NCBI GenBank assembly: GCA_029961685.1
Contig: JARWKL010000009.1
Coordinates: forward strand, 32,671,708-32,735,707
From: Aristolochia californica
Lineage: Eukaryota; Streptophyta; Magnoliopsida; Piperales; Aristolochiaceae
DNA: 64,000 nt
Direction: 5' to 3'
Shown here: in pieces, positions 45,686 through 55,599 of the stretch
Numbering within the stretch: position 1 is the stretch's first letter
Layout: each line of letters begins with the position of its first letter
The notes under the pieces: model-generated
What the model saw: the letters and a program-made list of their open reading frames with translations, nothing else
Told to the model about the DNA's origin: nothing
Database searches by the model: none
Made by a program: the position numbers and the translations under genes

Positions 45686-46449
45686 GTGGTGGCAAGACTT
45701 GGCCGTCGTTTACGTTATCAGTTCTCATTTAATAGTATTTTGTTAGCTTTAGTAGACTTGGTTAAGCCCAAAGGAAAAAGCTGAATACAGGAATCTGCTT
45801 TCTAATTATGTTTTGTCCCTTTATGTTTGGTTTAACAAGTTATATTTTGGGTTTTATTACAAGCTTTGGAAAAATTTATTTTAGACATAACGTAAGAGAG
45901 ATTGAATGGATTGAATGGAAAAAAAAATGAATGGATTTTTAATGGATTATGTAAAAGATTGAATGGATTGAAAAAAAAAAAAAAGTAGATAAGAAAAAGG
46001 GTAGAGATGGGATCGGATTTTTAACCATTTCGAGGATTTTCAGGATGGGTTTTTAAGTTGAACATGGGTTTCCAAAAATCACGACTGAACGAGACCTGAA
46101 AGAGACGAGTGCCGGCCACTATTCTAAAGTCAACAATGGTGCACAAATAAAAATCTTTTGCCGGGACTTTCGAGTTACTCTGGAGTTGTTTACTGGTTTG
46201 ATCATGTCGCATGTACAGACGGTACTAAAGAAATCTGGGTAGTCAGTCATATTAGTTATAAATTGATTGCTTGAAGCTGAAGCTTCCTTTCACCGTCTGG
46301 TCTGAATTTGTCAAGAGATTATTATCCAAGTTGGAAGCAGATTAGTACAAACTCGAAACTTAAATATACTCTCTTCGGCAGCGATGATGTGATCACGGTA
46401 TGATTTTCCTGTGCTTTCTTCGTATGGCCGGCGCCGATAGTAAATATAA

Positions 46450-48306
46450 GGGAATTTTACCAAAATACAGGTTTTAAACAACTTATTTATGAAAATAACG
46501 AAGACCACAAATTATTTACAAAACTACCGAACTTTGACCGGTCCACTGTATATGTGGACAGTCAAAGGTGACACGTAAGCTTTGACTGCTTACGTGTCGC
46601 TCCATCATCAGAGCGATGCTGTAGATGAACACATAGACTGCCACGTCATTATTATTGACACGTCATTTGCCATGTCATTACATGATAAAATTTTGAATAA
46701 ATTTTAAAAAAATTAAAAAATCACATACACTTTTTATTACCTTATATCTAAAATAAAAAATTATTTAAAAAAATTTAATAAACAATTAAAAAATTAACTC
46801 TTACTTATTTAACACCATTTAATATCAATTAAAATATTTATTAATTAAAAAAATTATCGTTACACTTTTTATTTCTTCATATTTTAAAAAATAAAATAAA
46901 GTAAGTAAATTAATTAGATTTAAAATATTTATAAATTAAAAAATACAAAAAAAATATTTTAGAGTTTAAAAATACAATTTATTTGTATATTTTTATCACT
47001 TTATTTACGAAATAATAATATTTACAAATTTTAAATATTTATAAATTTAAAAAATCTTACTCTTAAGTCTTACCCATATATTATCGATTTAAAATATTTA
47101 AAATTTTTAAAAAATATAAAAAAAACTATTTTAGAGTTTAAAAATATAATTTATTTGTATATATTTATCACCTTATTTATAAAATAATATTTAGAAATTT
47201 TAAATATTTATAAATAAAAATAATCTAACTCTTACCTATTTACTATGGATTTAAAATATTTATAAATAATTTTTTTTATTTTTAAGTCTTACCCATATAT
47301 TATCTATTTAAAATATTTATAAATAGAAAAAAATTTACTCTTAAATCTTACCCATATATTATCCATTTAAAATATTTATAAATTAAAAATATATACAAAA
47401 AAGTTGTTTTAGATTTTAAAAATATAATTTATTTGTATACTTTTTATCACCTTATTTACAAAATAATAAATTATTAAAAATATATTATTTAATTAAAATC
47501 TTACAAAACTTTACAATAATTTTAATTTGGCAAAATTTTTATTAACATAAAATCAGAAATTAAACAGTAAATCACATAAAAATCAATATAGTAATTAAAC
47601 ACCTAAATTCAAATTAATATTATAATTAAATACAATAATTCTATTCAATTAACAAAAACCCTAAAAAATCACCCCAAGGTTTCGAGAGAAGGGCCGACGA
47701 GAGAACGAACAAAGGGGAACAGAAAGAAAGAACGTCGGCGGCGAGAGGATGAACAGAGGGGAACGGAGAAAAAGAACGAGAGATAAGGCTGAGACGAAGA
47801 GAGAGTGGTTGAGCGGAGGGCGTCGAGGGCGCAGGCGAGCGGCGGCAACAGGGGCGAGGTCGAAGCCGAGGCAGAGCAGCGGCCGCAGGCGAGCGGCGGC
47901 AACAGGGGAGGTGAGCGGCAGCAGGGGAGGCGGCAGAAGGCGAGCGACGAGAGGAGAGCAGCCGAGACGAGAGGCGAAGAGAAAATCGTGGAAGAGAATT
48001 AAAAACATATGTGAAGGTTGACGTGGCACATGCTTACGTGGCCATTGATGACATGGCAAAAAGAAAATAATAAAAATGACATGATAAGTTACGTGGCAGA
48101 TGACGTGTCAATAATGATGACGTGGCAAACTCTGAAATTTTACTTTGATGACAGGGCGACACGTAAGCAGTCAAAGCTTACGTGTTGCCTTTGACTATCC
48201 ACGTATATAGTGGACCGGTCAAAGTTCGGTAGTTTTGTAAATAATTTGTGGTCTTCGTTATTATTATAAATAAGTTGTTTTAAATCGGTATTTTGGTAAA
48301 ATTCCC
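46450..48306. mobile_element. Fold-back Mutator-like element B with GC-rich insert
   Basis: A 1857-bp element with a perfect 9-bp duplication TAAATATAA (46441-46449 and 48307-48315). The ends read GGGAATTTTACCAAAATAC and its complement. Arms of ~235 bp share the ACCGGTCCACTGTA and GTGACACGTAAGCTTTGACTG blocks with element A, so the two belong to one family. Between the arms is ~1 kb of AT-rich sequence containing repeated TTTAAAATATTTATAA phrases, then a sharply GC-rich block (47680-48000). No transposase is seen. Confidence 0.88.
47661..48059 (-). other. GC-rich open frame inside element B
   Basis: A 132-codon minus-strand frame rich in Pro, Leu, Arg, Ala and Ser; the plus strand is open over part of the same interval. 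It contains two tandem copies of a GGCGAGCGGCGGCAACAGGGG-like block (about 47830-47912). No domain is recognised. Base composition is completely unlike the surrounding AT-rich element, which would fit captured host exon or 5' UTR sequence (Pack-MULE behaviour), but the origin is unproven and translation is doubtful. Confidence 0.35.
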
Positions 48307-48315
48307 TAAATATAA

Positions 48316-49228
48316 TCTTGATCGGAGAAGTTCTAAACTCAGTCAAAGTCTAAACGCAATTTTGAGTAGAATAACAATTACAGGGTAGGGCGGCAAGGTG
48401 AAGGGATTACGCAGAAATCAAGTAGCAGTAGTATATGCTGAAGTTCTTTTGTAAAATCCAAAGGTGACTATTTCGAAACCATAGTTTGTTTACTAGAGTC
48501 GGGGCAGGTCAGATGGTTGTAAGCTTTCACTGGAGAAAGCTTATTTTTCGTTTTTTTTTCTTCCGATTTTTATACATTTACAACATTCTTATTTATACAT
48601 TGAATTACAACCGGATTTCCTCTGATTTATCAGATCGGATTTCAGATCTGATTTTCCGAGAACTTCTTCCTCTTGATTTTAAGGAAGAATTCCTCCTCTG
48701 AACAGCTCATGCCAACAACGGTCAGAACCAACCTTTCTATTGAGAGTGAGCCACACTTGAGTTCCCCGACTTTTGGTTACCGATCTCTCTGAGTTCCAAT
48801 CTAATTCGGCCATCCAATCCAATGTTTTCATGTACCCGAGTTGGCTTTGAGTAACCCTGCTTCAAACACTTTTCTAAACCAGGTTTACTTCTTTGAGATT
48901 TAGGCATTCGAATCACATAAATGATGCAAGGTTTGCTTTTACGCTTACGAGTTAATTAACAGAAATGTATTTGTGTAACATAGAGCAAACAAATAACTAA
49001 TTAACTTGTTCTTGGCTTAAGTACTCATCAGGATCGGAGTATCTCGAGCCTTAGACAACCAATCACAACATACGATGCTTGTATCTATGTTTTGCATTGT
49101 TATTTCTATAGTTATCGACGTAAAACCAGATATATAATATTTTCAAATATGGTTTCCCTCCATGGTTGGATGGTATAATACAAGAACTTATTTATCATGT
49201 AAAGAGTAGCAGTACAAGATAAACTTGA
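48316..49228. other. Unassigned intergenic sequence
   Basis: No gene found. The segment 48560-48700 has GGATTTCCTCTGATTTATC and related phrases similar in style to the LTRs at 37575 and 39115, so it may be a decayed LTR fragment. Confidence 0.4.
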
Positions 49229-49753
49229 TCATATTGAAACTCTCTTGCTCCAATTTAGGGCCGGTGCCATCGTAAAAATTTCTATCAGAGGGCCTCTGAT
49301 TCCGAGGACGAAAACACCGACTACCAGAGCTACCCACCTCGTTCCCTTAGGAAGCAACAAATTCACGAACATGAAGAAGCTGAAGACCATGCATACCACT
49401 CCTACTGATTCCATGACTCGCGCAATCCTGGGAATCGAGATGCCGATCAGGGAAGCAGAAAACGCCACCATGACTGCGACGATCAAAAGATAGAGATATC
49501 GGGGAGACACCTCGGTTGCTGTGGAATTTAAGAAGGTGAAAATGGTTATGGCTGCCCCGAAAGCCAGGCCAAAGATGGTTTTAAGTTGGCTAACGGGTGC
49601 AGCAGTTGGTATTGAAATATCGTTATTCTGCCTTTCTACGTCCGCAGGCCTGAAAAGACGAGGTGGGGGTGAAGAGGAGGCAGTTTCGGGATGGAGAGAT
49701 GGGATGCGAAAGTATTTGGGAACATAGTCTCTAGAACCGTTTAACGAATCCAT
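49229..49753 (-). CDS. Small four-helix membrane protein, type 2, copy 2
   Basis: Close paralog of the 45087-45614 and 50987-51541 genes; function unknown. Intact single exon, 174 aa. The N-terminus (YFRIPSLHPETASSSPPPR, DVERQNNDISIPT) aligns with the others. Hydrophobic segments lie at about 58-76 (IFGLAFGAAITIFTFLNS), 86-108 (LLIVAVMVAFSASLIGISI), 118-133 (VGVVCMVFSFFMFVNLLL) and 139-152 (VALVVGVFVLGI). STATEVSP and IPRIARVMES are the conserved loops. The C-terminal tail (EIFTMAPALNWSK) is diverged from copy 1. A TATA box, CTCTATTTATAAA on the minus strand at 49814-49826, lies ~60 nt upstream. Confidence 0.75.
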   Translation of the reverse strand: MDSLNGSRDYVPKYFRIPSLHPETASSSPPPRLFRPADVERQNNDISIPTAAPVSQLKTIFGLAFGAAITIFTFLNSTATEVSPRYLYLLIVAVMVAFSASLIGISIPRIARVMESVGVVCMVFSFFMFVNLLLPKGTRWVALVVGVFVLGIRGPLIEIFTMAPALNWSKRVSI

Positions 49754-50986
49754 GGACTAAGACTCGGAGAAAGATCTGGTAAGGAAAAGGATTAACGATT
49801 CGTGGATGGGAGTTTTATAAATAGAGGCGATTGTAAGACTTGATGGTTGAATGACGTAATCATTTTTCATATAAAAGTATCCACGACTTGGCCGTCGAGT
49901 ACGTGATTAGTTTTCTTTTAAAAATACTTAGTTATCTTCGATAGACGTCTGAACGATGATGAGGCCATGACGACGCACTGTTACCTTCCGGAACAGTTCG
50001 CAGTGGAGAGGAGGACGGTAAGCAAGGGAGGATTCCGGAGAACGGAAGGACTTAGAAGAGTTGGAGAGAGATTTATATTCAATCCGACGCTGTCATTAGA
50101 AATAGAATACAATAATCAGTGGAGAAAGTCGACGCTCTGAATCCTTGAAAAAGAAATTACACGAAGAAGAAAAGTTTTGATTGCTTGAGAAGGTAGCAGG
50201 AAAGTAGCAGAGTAATCTTGTGAGAGACGAAAACAAACCGACTCTTTGAATCTTGTCCCCATTATGTTCGTTTGTAAGAATCTCTCGTATCAAAGCAGGA
50301 AGAACGCAAGGAAGCTCACTGTGGTAAATTGGCAAATGGCAACCGCCGGCCATTCTTTATAGATTGCCAAGTGTGCTCTATCTTTGGTTCTTCTGTTTTA
50401 ACTTCTATTAAACTCATATATAAACCCTATTTTTATTTGTCTTTTAGAGACGCAAGCATTTTTTGTTCTATGCATATTGTTTTATGTTTATGAATGATGA
50501 CATAAACTTAATGAAACTTCTCTGTTTGTCAGATAATGAAACTTTGTTATTCCATAATTCGTCTAGGCTTCTTGGATGCGTTTACCGACGGTGCAACTTC
50601 AATTACTCTAAGCAGCAGAAGCAGAAGCAGAAGCAGGAACAGAAGCAGAAGCAGAAGCAGAAAGAAGGAGAAGCAGAAGCAGAAAGAAGAAGAAATATGG
50701 TAACTTGTCCTTTGCTTTTATCATATAAGTTGGACAAGAAGATTAATAGAAATGAACACATGTAATACACAAAAATACGAAAAGTTACACATCAGTATGA
50801 GACCATTAGAATCTCACCTTCGTATAATCACGAATCAGTATTCTCTACTTTTCTCTCTGCAACAATTTTTACGTAGTAATCGACACTCTCTGTTGGCTTT
50901 TCGTGGGTAATTGTCCTATCGTTGTAACACTAGAACTTATTTGCCATGTACATATTACCAGCAACAGAGCTGCTAATTAAACATTT
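49754..50986. repeat. Spacer duplicated with the membrane-protein gene
   Basis: 49940-50390 is a diverged copy of 51640-52040 and of 52190-52400: shared phrases include GAGAG-TTTATATTCAATCC, GGAATAGAATA, AAGGTAGCAGGAAAGTAGCA versus AAGGTTCCAGGAAGGTAACA, and AAAACAAACCGA versus AAACAAGCCGA. Thus gene plus upstream flank were duplicated together. A hexanucleotide AGCAGA/AGCAGG run lies at 50610-50690. Confidence 0.6.
50610..50692 (+). repeat. (GCAGAA)n microsatellite
   Basis: About twelve GCAGAA-type hexamers with minor variants, generating a Lys/Gln-rich frame that is not a gene. Confidence 0.9.
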
Positions 50987-51541
50987 TCACAGATACTTGA
51001 TCATGTCGGGGTGCGCCTCCTCTAAGTTAGGACCTATTCGATGGTAAACATTTCTAATGGAGGGTCCTAGATATAGGAGAAGATATAGGAGCAGGACGAC
51101 AACAGCAATAAGCAGGATCACCCATCTCGTTTCCTGTGGAAGCAACAAACTCACGAACATGTAGAAGGTGACGGCTATGCATACCACTGCAACTGATTCC
51201 ATGACTCGTGCAATCGTGGGAATAGAGATGCCGATCAGGGAAGCAGAAAACGCCACCATTACGGCGACGACGAGGAGATAGAGACTGTGGGGGGAAGCCT
51301 TAGTGGCCGTGGAATTTAAGAGGGTGAAAATGGCTATAGCAGCGCCGAATGAGAGGCCAAAAGTGGTTTTAAGATCGTTTGCAGCAGCAGCAGCAGCTGC
51401 TGGTGTTGGAATATACTGTCTTTCGATGTCTCTAAGCCTGAATCGACGAGGTGGTGGTGAAGCTGAGACATATTCGGGCAGCAGAGATGTGAAGCAAACG
51501 TATTTACCGACAAAAACTCTGATACGATTTGCAGAATCCAT
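50987..51541 (-). CDS. Small four-helix membrane protein, type 2, copy 3
   Basis: Intact single exon, 184 aa, unknown function. The N-terminus (YVCFTSLLPEYVSASPPPR, DIERQYIPTP) with an Ala run (AAAAAAAND) precedes the same four segments: about 60-79 (FGLSFGAAIAIFTLLNS), 88-110 (LLVVAVMVAFSASLIGISI), 119-136 (VAVVCIAVTFYMFVSLLL) and 141-162 (VILLIAVVVLLLYLLLYLG). The tail (SIRNVYHRIGPNLEEAHPDM) matches copy 1 (SVRKVYDRIRLKL). Between helices 1 and 2, STATKASPHS is nearly identical to copy 1. Preserved frames in three diverged copies argue that the protein is under selection. A TATA-like CTCTATTTAAAC (minus, 51577-51588) is ~40 nt upstream. Confidence 0.75.
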   Translation of the reverse strand: MDSANRIRVFVGKYVCFTSLLPEYVSASPPPRRFRLRDIERQYIPTPAAAAAAANDLKTTFGLSFGAAIAIFTLLNSTATKASPHSLYLLVVAVMVAFSASLIGISIPTIARVMESVAVVCIAVTFYMFVSLLLPQETRWVILLIAVVVLLLYLLLYLGPSIRNVYHRIGPNLEEAHPDMIKYL

Positions 51542-51639
51542 CGCATCGAAGGAAAAAGTTTAAATCGTGTACCAGAGTTTAAATAGAGTAGTAATATGTT
51601 TGGATAACGACGATGATGAAGCCATGAAGCACGGATGTG

Positions 51640-52600
51640 GAGAATATGGCAAATGACATTTCACGGAAACAGTAGTAAAGCTGGGGAGAAAATTGATGTC
51701 CAATCACAGTCAGTCATGTGAAATAGAAAATAACCCCAATCTACGCAATCGAAGGCTCAAGGAATTTAATATCACCAAAAAGAAAAAAAGTAGAACGGTT
51801 CTGAAGGTTCCAGGAAGGTAACAAAGTAGCCTACCAGGAGAAGAAAACGACGTAGAGATAAACAAGCCGATAAGAAGACGAAAGATTGAAGCCAAAGTTG
51901 CTTGTTTTTTCATCTTTTTCTTGTTATTCTCTTCATAAAAGAAATGAAAGCATTTTATTGTAATAATTGTCTCTTTTGGCAACAAAGACTCGCAAAGCTG
52001 TGCTGAGGACGAGGAAAGGAAAGAATTAATTTGTCGATCACGGTTTAAATAGATTGAGTGGTCAGTCTTGGTTATCGACTGGAGTAATCATTTTTCATAC
52101 AAAATTGAAGTGTATGACCCAGAAACTGATTTCGGCTGAACGATACCGTTGTGTTCGGATGTAGACGATGAGGAGGCAATGACAACCCACTGTCATCAAA
52201 TAGCCTCTTTTCTGGAAAGATGGCAAAGGAGATATCGAAGAAAGGAGAGATTGAAGAGCAGGAGAGAAATTTATATTCAATCCCACACTATCGTCATTTG
52301 GAATAGAATATGGTAATTAACGGAGTAAAATAGTGGGACTATACAAATTACAAACTCGACGCTCTGATCTTCAGTTGAAGGGTTCCTACGAAATCACATG
52401 AAGAAGAACAGTTGAGGGTGTGTTTGGAACACAGAAAGTGGAGAGAAAATAAAAGAAAGAGAGAGAAAAACAGAAAAGAAAGAGAAAGAGAAGAAGTTTC
52501 TTTTCTCTGATGCCCACCCTACTTGGACCCATCTCTGAAGTCGGTAGGGTTTTCTCCAATCAAAGCAGGAGGAAGGTAAGAAAGCCAATGTGGCAATGAA
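51640..52600. repeat. Further copies of the duplicated gene-flank sequence
   Basis: 51640-52090 matches the upstream flank of copy 2, including a TTTAAATAGATTGAG TATA-like block at 52043 and AGTAATCATTTTTCATA at 52084. 52190-52400 repeats the GAGAAATTTATATTCAATCC phrase. No intact membrane-protein frame follows these flanks, suggesting that additional gene copies were lost or that only flank was duplicated. Confidence 0.55.
52413..52510. mobile_element. Partial Tourist-like MITE end
   Basis: GTGTGTTTGGAACACAGAAAG followed by AGAGA-rich sequence matches the left end of the MITE at 15134. The partner end is not found, so this is a truncated copy. Confidence 0.5.
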
Positions 52601-53404
52601 AAGAATTCAGCTCACCTTTCTTGGTCTTAAGAATCCATGTAATTACCAAGGAGCAGGGACGTCTTCCAAAAATGTATTGAAACAAAAAGTCATTAGACTT
52701 GAAGTGAAATGACAAGAGTTGGAGATTTGATCAAATGATAATTGGCTCTGAATAAAATTGCTGTATTTATAAGCTGAGAAACAGAGGCAAAAATTGAAAA
52801 TTTAGTCAATTTAGATATGATTTGGCTTCCATTACTCTTTGATAATCTTCCAGTTGCTTTTCCTCCCAGGAAGATGTGGAACTGCTACATTACCTTCTAC
52901 CTTTTGGTTTTACTTCAGTTAAATGGTATTCCCATACCACTAAGCTTTAAAAAGAAATAGAAATTCAAGAATGACTTTCAATCACCTGTCCGCTGGTCCT
53001 TTGGCTCTATGCTCACATAGGGGTTTCCACTTTGAAGACTTTGTTCAAATCCTGTTTAGGCATGAGTGTGGTGTCCACAATTAACATTCAACAATAAAAG
53101 AAAATCTGATTCTTGAGTCAAACAACCAAAGACAGCATGTCTTAAACAACCTTAGCACTCGGGCCACTCTAAAATCTTCACTCGTCCGCTCTTGTTATCA
53201 GGATGGCCGGGTTTCCTTCGAGTAGGAGTAATAATAACTTAGTTCCATAATGGTCTCCAATTGAAAATCTTTGCAAAACTAGCAGCTCTTGAGCACTGAA
53301 CTCCAGTTGTATTTATATGACAGTTAAATGTGTAGAAGCCTGACAGGAAATGTTAAGGGAACGAACATGATTGCACAAAACAGCCTGAGGATTGTATGAT
53401 CTAA
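52601..53404. other. Unassigned sequence, 3' flank of the ABC ATPase gene
   Basis: No gene or element recognised; the right part should include the 3' UTR of the minus-strand ABC gene. Confidence 0.5.
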
Positions 53405-55592
53405 CTAGTAATCTCCATGAATTTGTGAGGCCAAATAATCAGCTTGTTTCCTGCTTATATAATGAGCTACACTAGAAACATCACCATGCATAATCACTTT
53501 TCCATCTTCCATATAAATAGCTCCATCTGCATACTTCAATTCTTCTAACCGGTGTGTCACCCACAATACTGAAACCTGATCAGCACCACCCAAGCAGTTT
53601 CTTATAGCCTCTATTACTCCAATCTGGTAAGCATTGAAGTTTCAAAGTGAGAATACAAAAACGGGAAAGCCTAAGAGAAATCTTTAGCGAAGTCTTCAGG
53701 TAAGAAGCAGGACAGTGGCACCTGGACCTAATGTCTACAATCATTTAACTTAGATTACATCAATATAATGCATAAAACTGGAGGGGAAAGAAACAAATAT
53801 GAATTTTTTTTTTCACAATTTTAATCTTGAAAAATTGATTAAATGGAAGAAAGTACCTGATCGGTTTCATCCAGAAAGGTTGTGAGTTCATCTAGCAGTA
53901 GTACTTTACATGACTCGGCTAATGCACCAGCGATCGCAACCCTCTGCTTCTGACCACCACTAAGGGTTTGAACTGGCCTCTGAGAAGCAGACCCAAAGGA
54001 AATCACACAAGAATTTGTTTTTAGAGAAGAAGATATATTGCACCCATATGCCAAACAAGTATAGCTTACTTGCAAATACTCTGACATGCGTACAGTCTCC
54101 AGAGCCTTTTCCACTCTAGCCCTCGCTTCGTCTGAAGTCAGATTGAGCTTACCAAGACCAAATGCAACATCTGCTTCAACTGTAGGCATTACTACCTACA
54201 GGAAATAAACTAAATGAAATCAACAGTAAGGGTGCCTCACTCTCTGCTTAAGATTTTATAATTGTTTGTGTTACGAAGCACAAAGTTGTCCACACATCAG
54301 ATAACCAAGAAGGCCACCGTAGTGGAGAGACCTTGGCACATGCTAGTTAGGACCACAGAAACAAATTACGTATTTCAACAAACAAAGCAGGGTCAAAAAA
54401 CCTATACAAGAATTAAGGGTAAAGTATCAGAATCTCTCAATCATCAGTGAGGAAACAAACATGCACCAGCCCAACACAAGTCGAACAAAAATAGCGGCAT
54501 CTTTATACATCATATCTAATTTCAGCCGTCATGTTCAGTATCAGATTATGAAATTGGAGCAACAGTTCCCAACAACAACAGCTTCCCAAGTATTTTCCAT
54601 CTTTTCTTCTTTGGAGAAAAGATAATATTGGAGAAAAAAGGAAACCTGTGCTGTGCTTTGAGTTCTTCATGGAACCATGTCAGATGAAAGAGCAGACTAC
54701 ACAGCAGAGTGCTGGTTATAGAACTTATGGACCACTTAGAAAAGACATTACTGATGTTCTTGCAAATAACTTCTTGATATCAATCAGCAAACAAGGGGTA
54801 AAAAAGAGCAAGTATGCTTGTTGGGCTGCCTGAAAATTTAGGTACCAGCGCTGAATAAGTATTCACTAGTGTCAGAGAGGAAATTGATGGAATTTTTACA
54901 TGACAATAAATTTCAACACCATAGTTAGTTTTTATATATTATTTATTTTTTCCCGAATCTTTTAAAGACAAAAATTATAAAGACAAATTTAACCAATTAA
55001 ATGTTCATTCCTAATTAAATTGACCCAATTGGCCTTTTTGTTCGTGACCTATTCAATAGAAATTATTGGGACGGCATATCAGCATATGGCCTTTTTGTTC
55101 TTGACTTATTCAAAAACAATTATTCAGATGGCATATCAGCATATCATTACAAGAAGAAAAGAGGAATACTAAACATCTCTTCAAGTACAAAGAAGATGAT
55201 GATGACAACCGATGTAATCTAACCTGGTGATCTGGATTTTGGAAGACGAAGCTCCTAGGCTTTCTCACAGTCATATTCCCATTGGTTGGCTTAAGGAGGC
55301 CAGCCAGGATCTGTACTCCAGGAGTCCAACCATAAACAATATCAACAGTGACTATTGTGTCAGATTGCAAAGTAGAAAGAGATTTTTTACCTTGAGGAGA
55401 GTGGATTTTCCACAACCATTTGGGCCGAGGAGCATCCAGAGCTGTCCAACAGGGACATGAAGGGAACAATCTCTCAAGATAGGGACAACAACCTTTTGGG
55501 CTCCGATGAGCTTCTTCGTTGTAATAGCATAACTCAAATTTTGCCCTTGTATTGCATAATTTAGATTGCGATTGCCGCCAGCACATACTACT
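53405..55592 (-). CDS. ABCI11: ABC transporter I family ATPase, ABCI11/NAP14-like, 5' exon not found
   Basis: Soluble ATPase subunit of a plastid-type ABC transporter; the Arabidopsis relative ABCI11 (NAP14) is plastid-located and linked to metal-ion homeostasis. Exons on the minus strand: 55592-55391, 55310-55224, 54195-54070, 53979-53857 and 53623-53405, 252 codons. Motifs in order: Walker A GPNGCGKST, Q-loop FQNPDHQ, signature LSGGQKQRVAIAGALAE, Walker B VLLLDEL, switch His in WVTHR. All junctions are in phase. The first exon listed starts at acceptor TTTTAG (55593) with a split codon, so an upstream exon with a transit peptide is expected but was not identified in 55600-57890. An in-frame ATG at 55633, reading through that acceptor, is a weaker alternative start. 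The ATPase looks complete. The symbol is by resemblance. Confidence 0.88.
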
Positions 55593-55599
55593 CTAAAAT

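Noticed and set aside
50463..50765. 100-codon Lys/Gln-rich frame
   Set aside because: Generated by the GCAGAA hexanucleotide repeat.
51710..51985. Minus-strand 91-codon hydrophobic frame as a sixth membrane-protein gene
   Set aside because: It lies in the duplicated upstream flank, lacks the STATKASP and SLIG motifs, and aligns with non-coding flank of copy 2.
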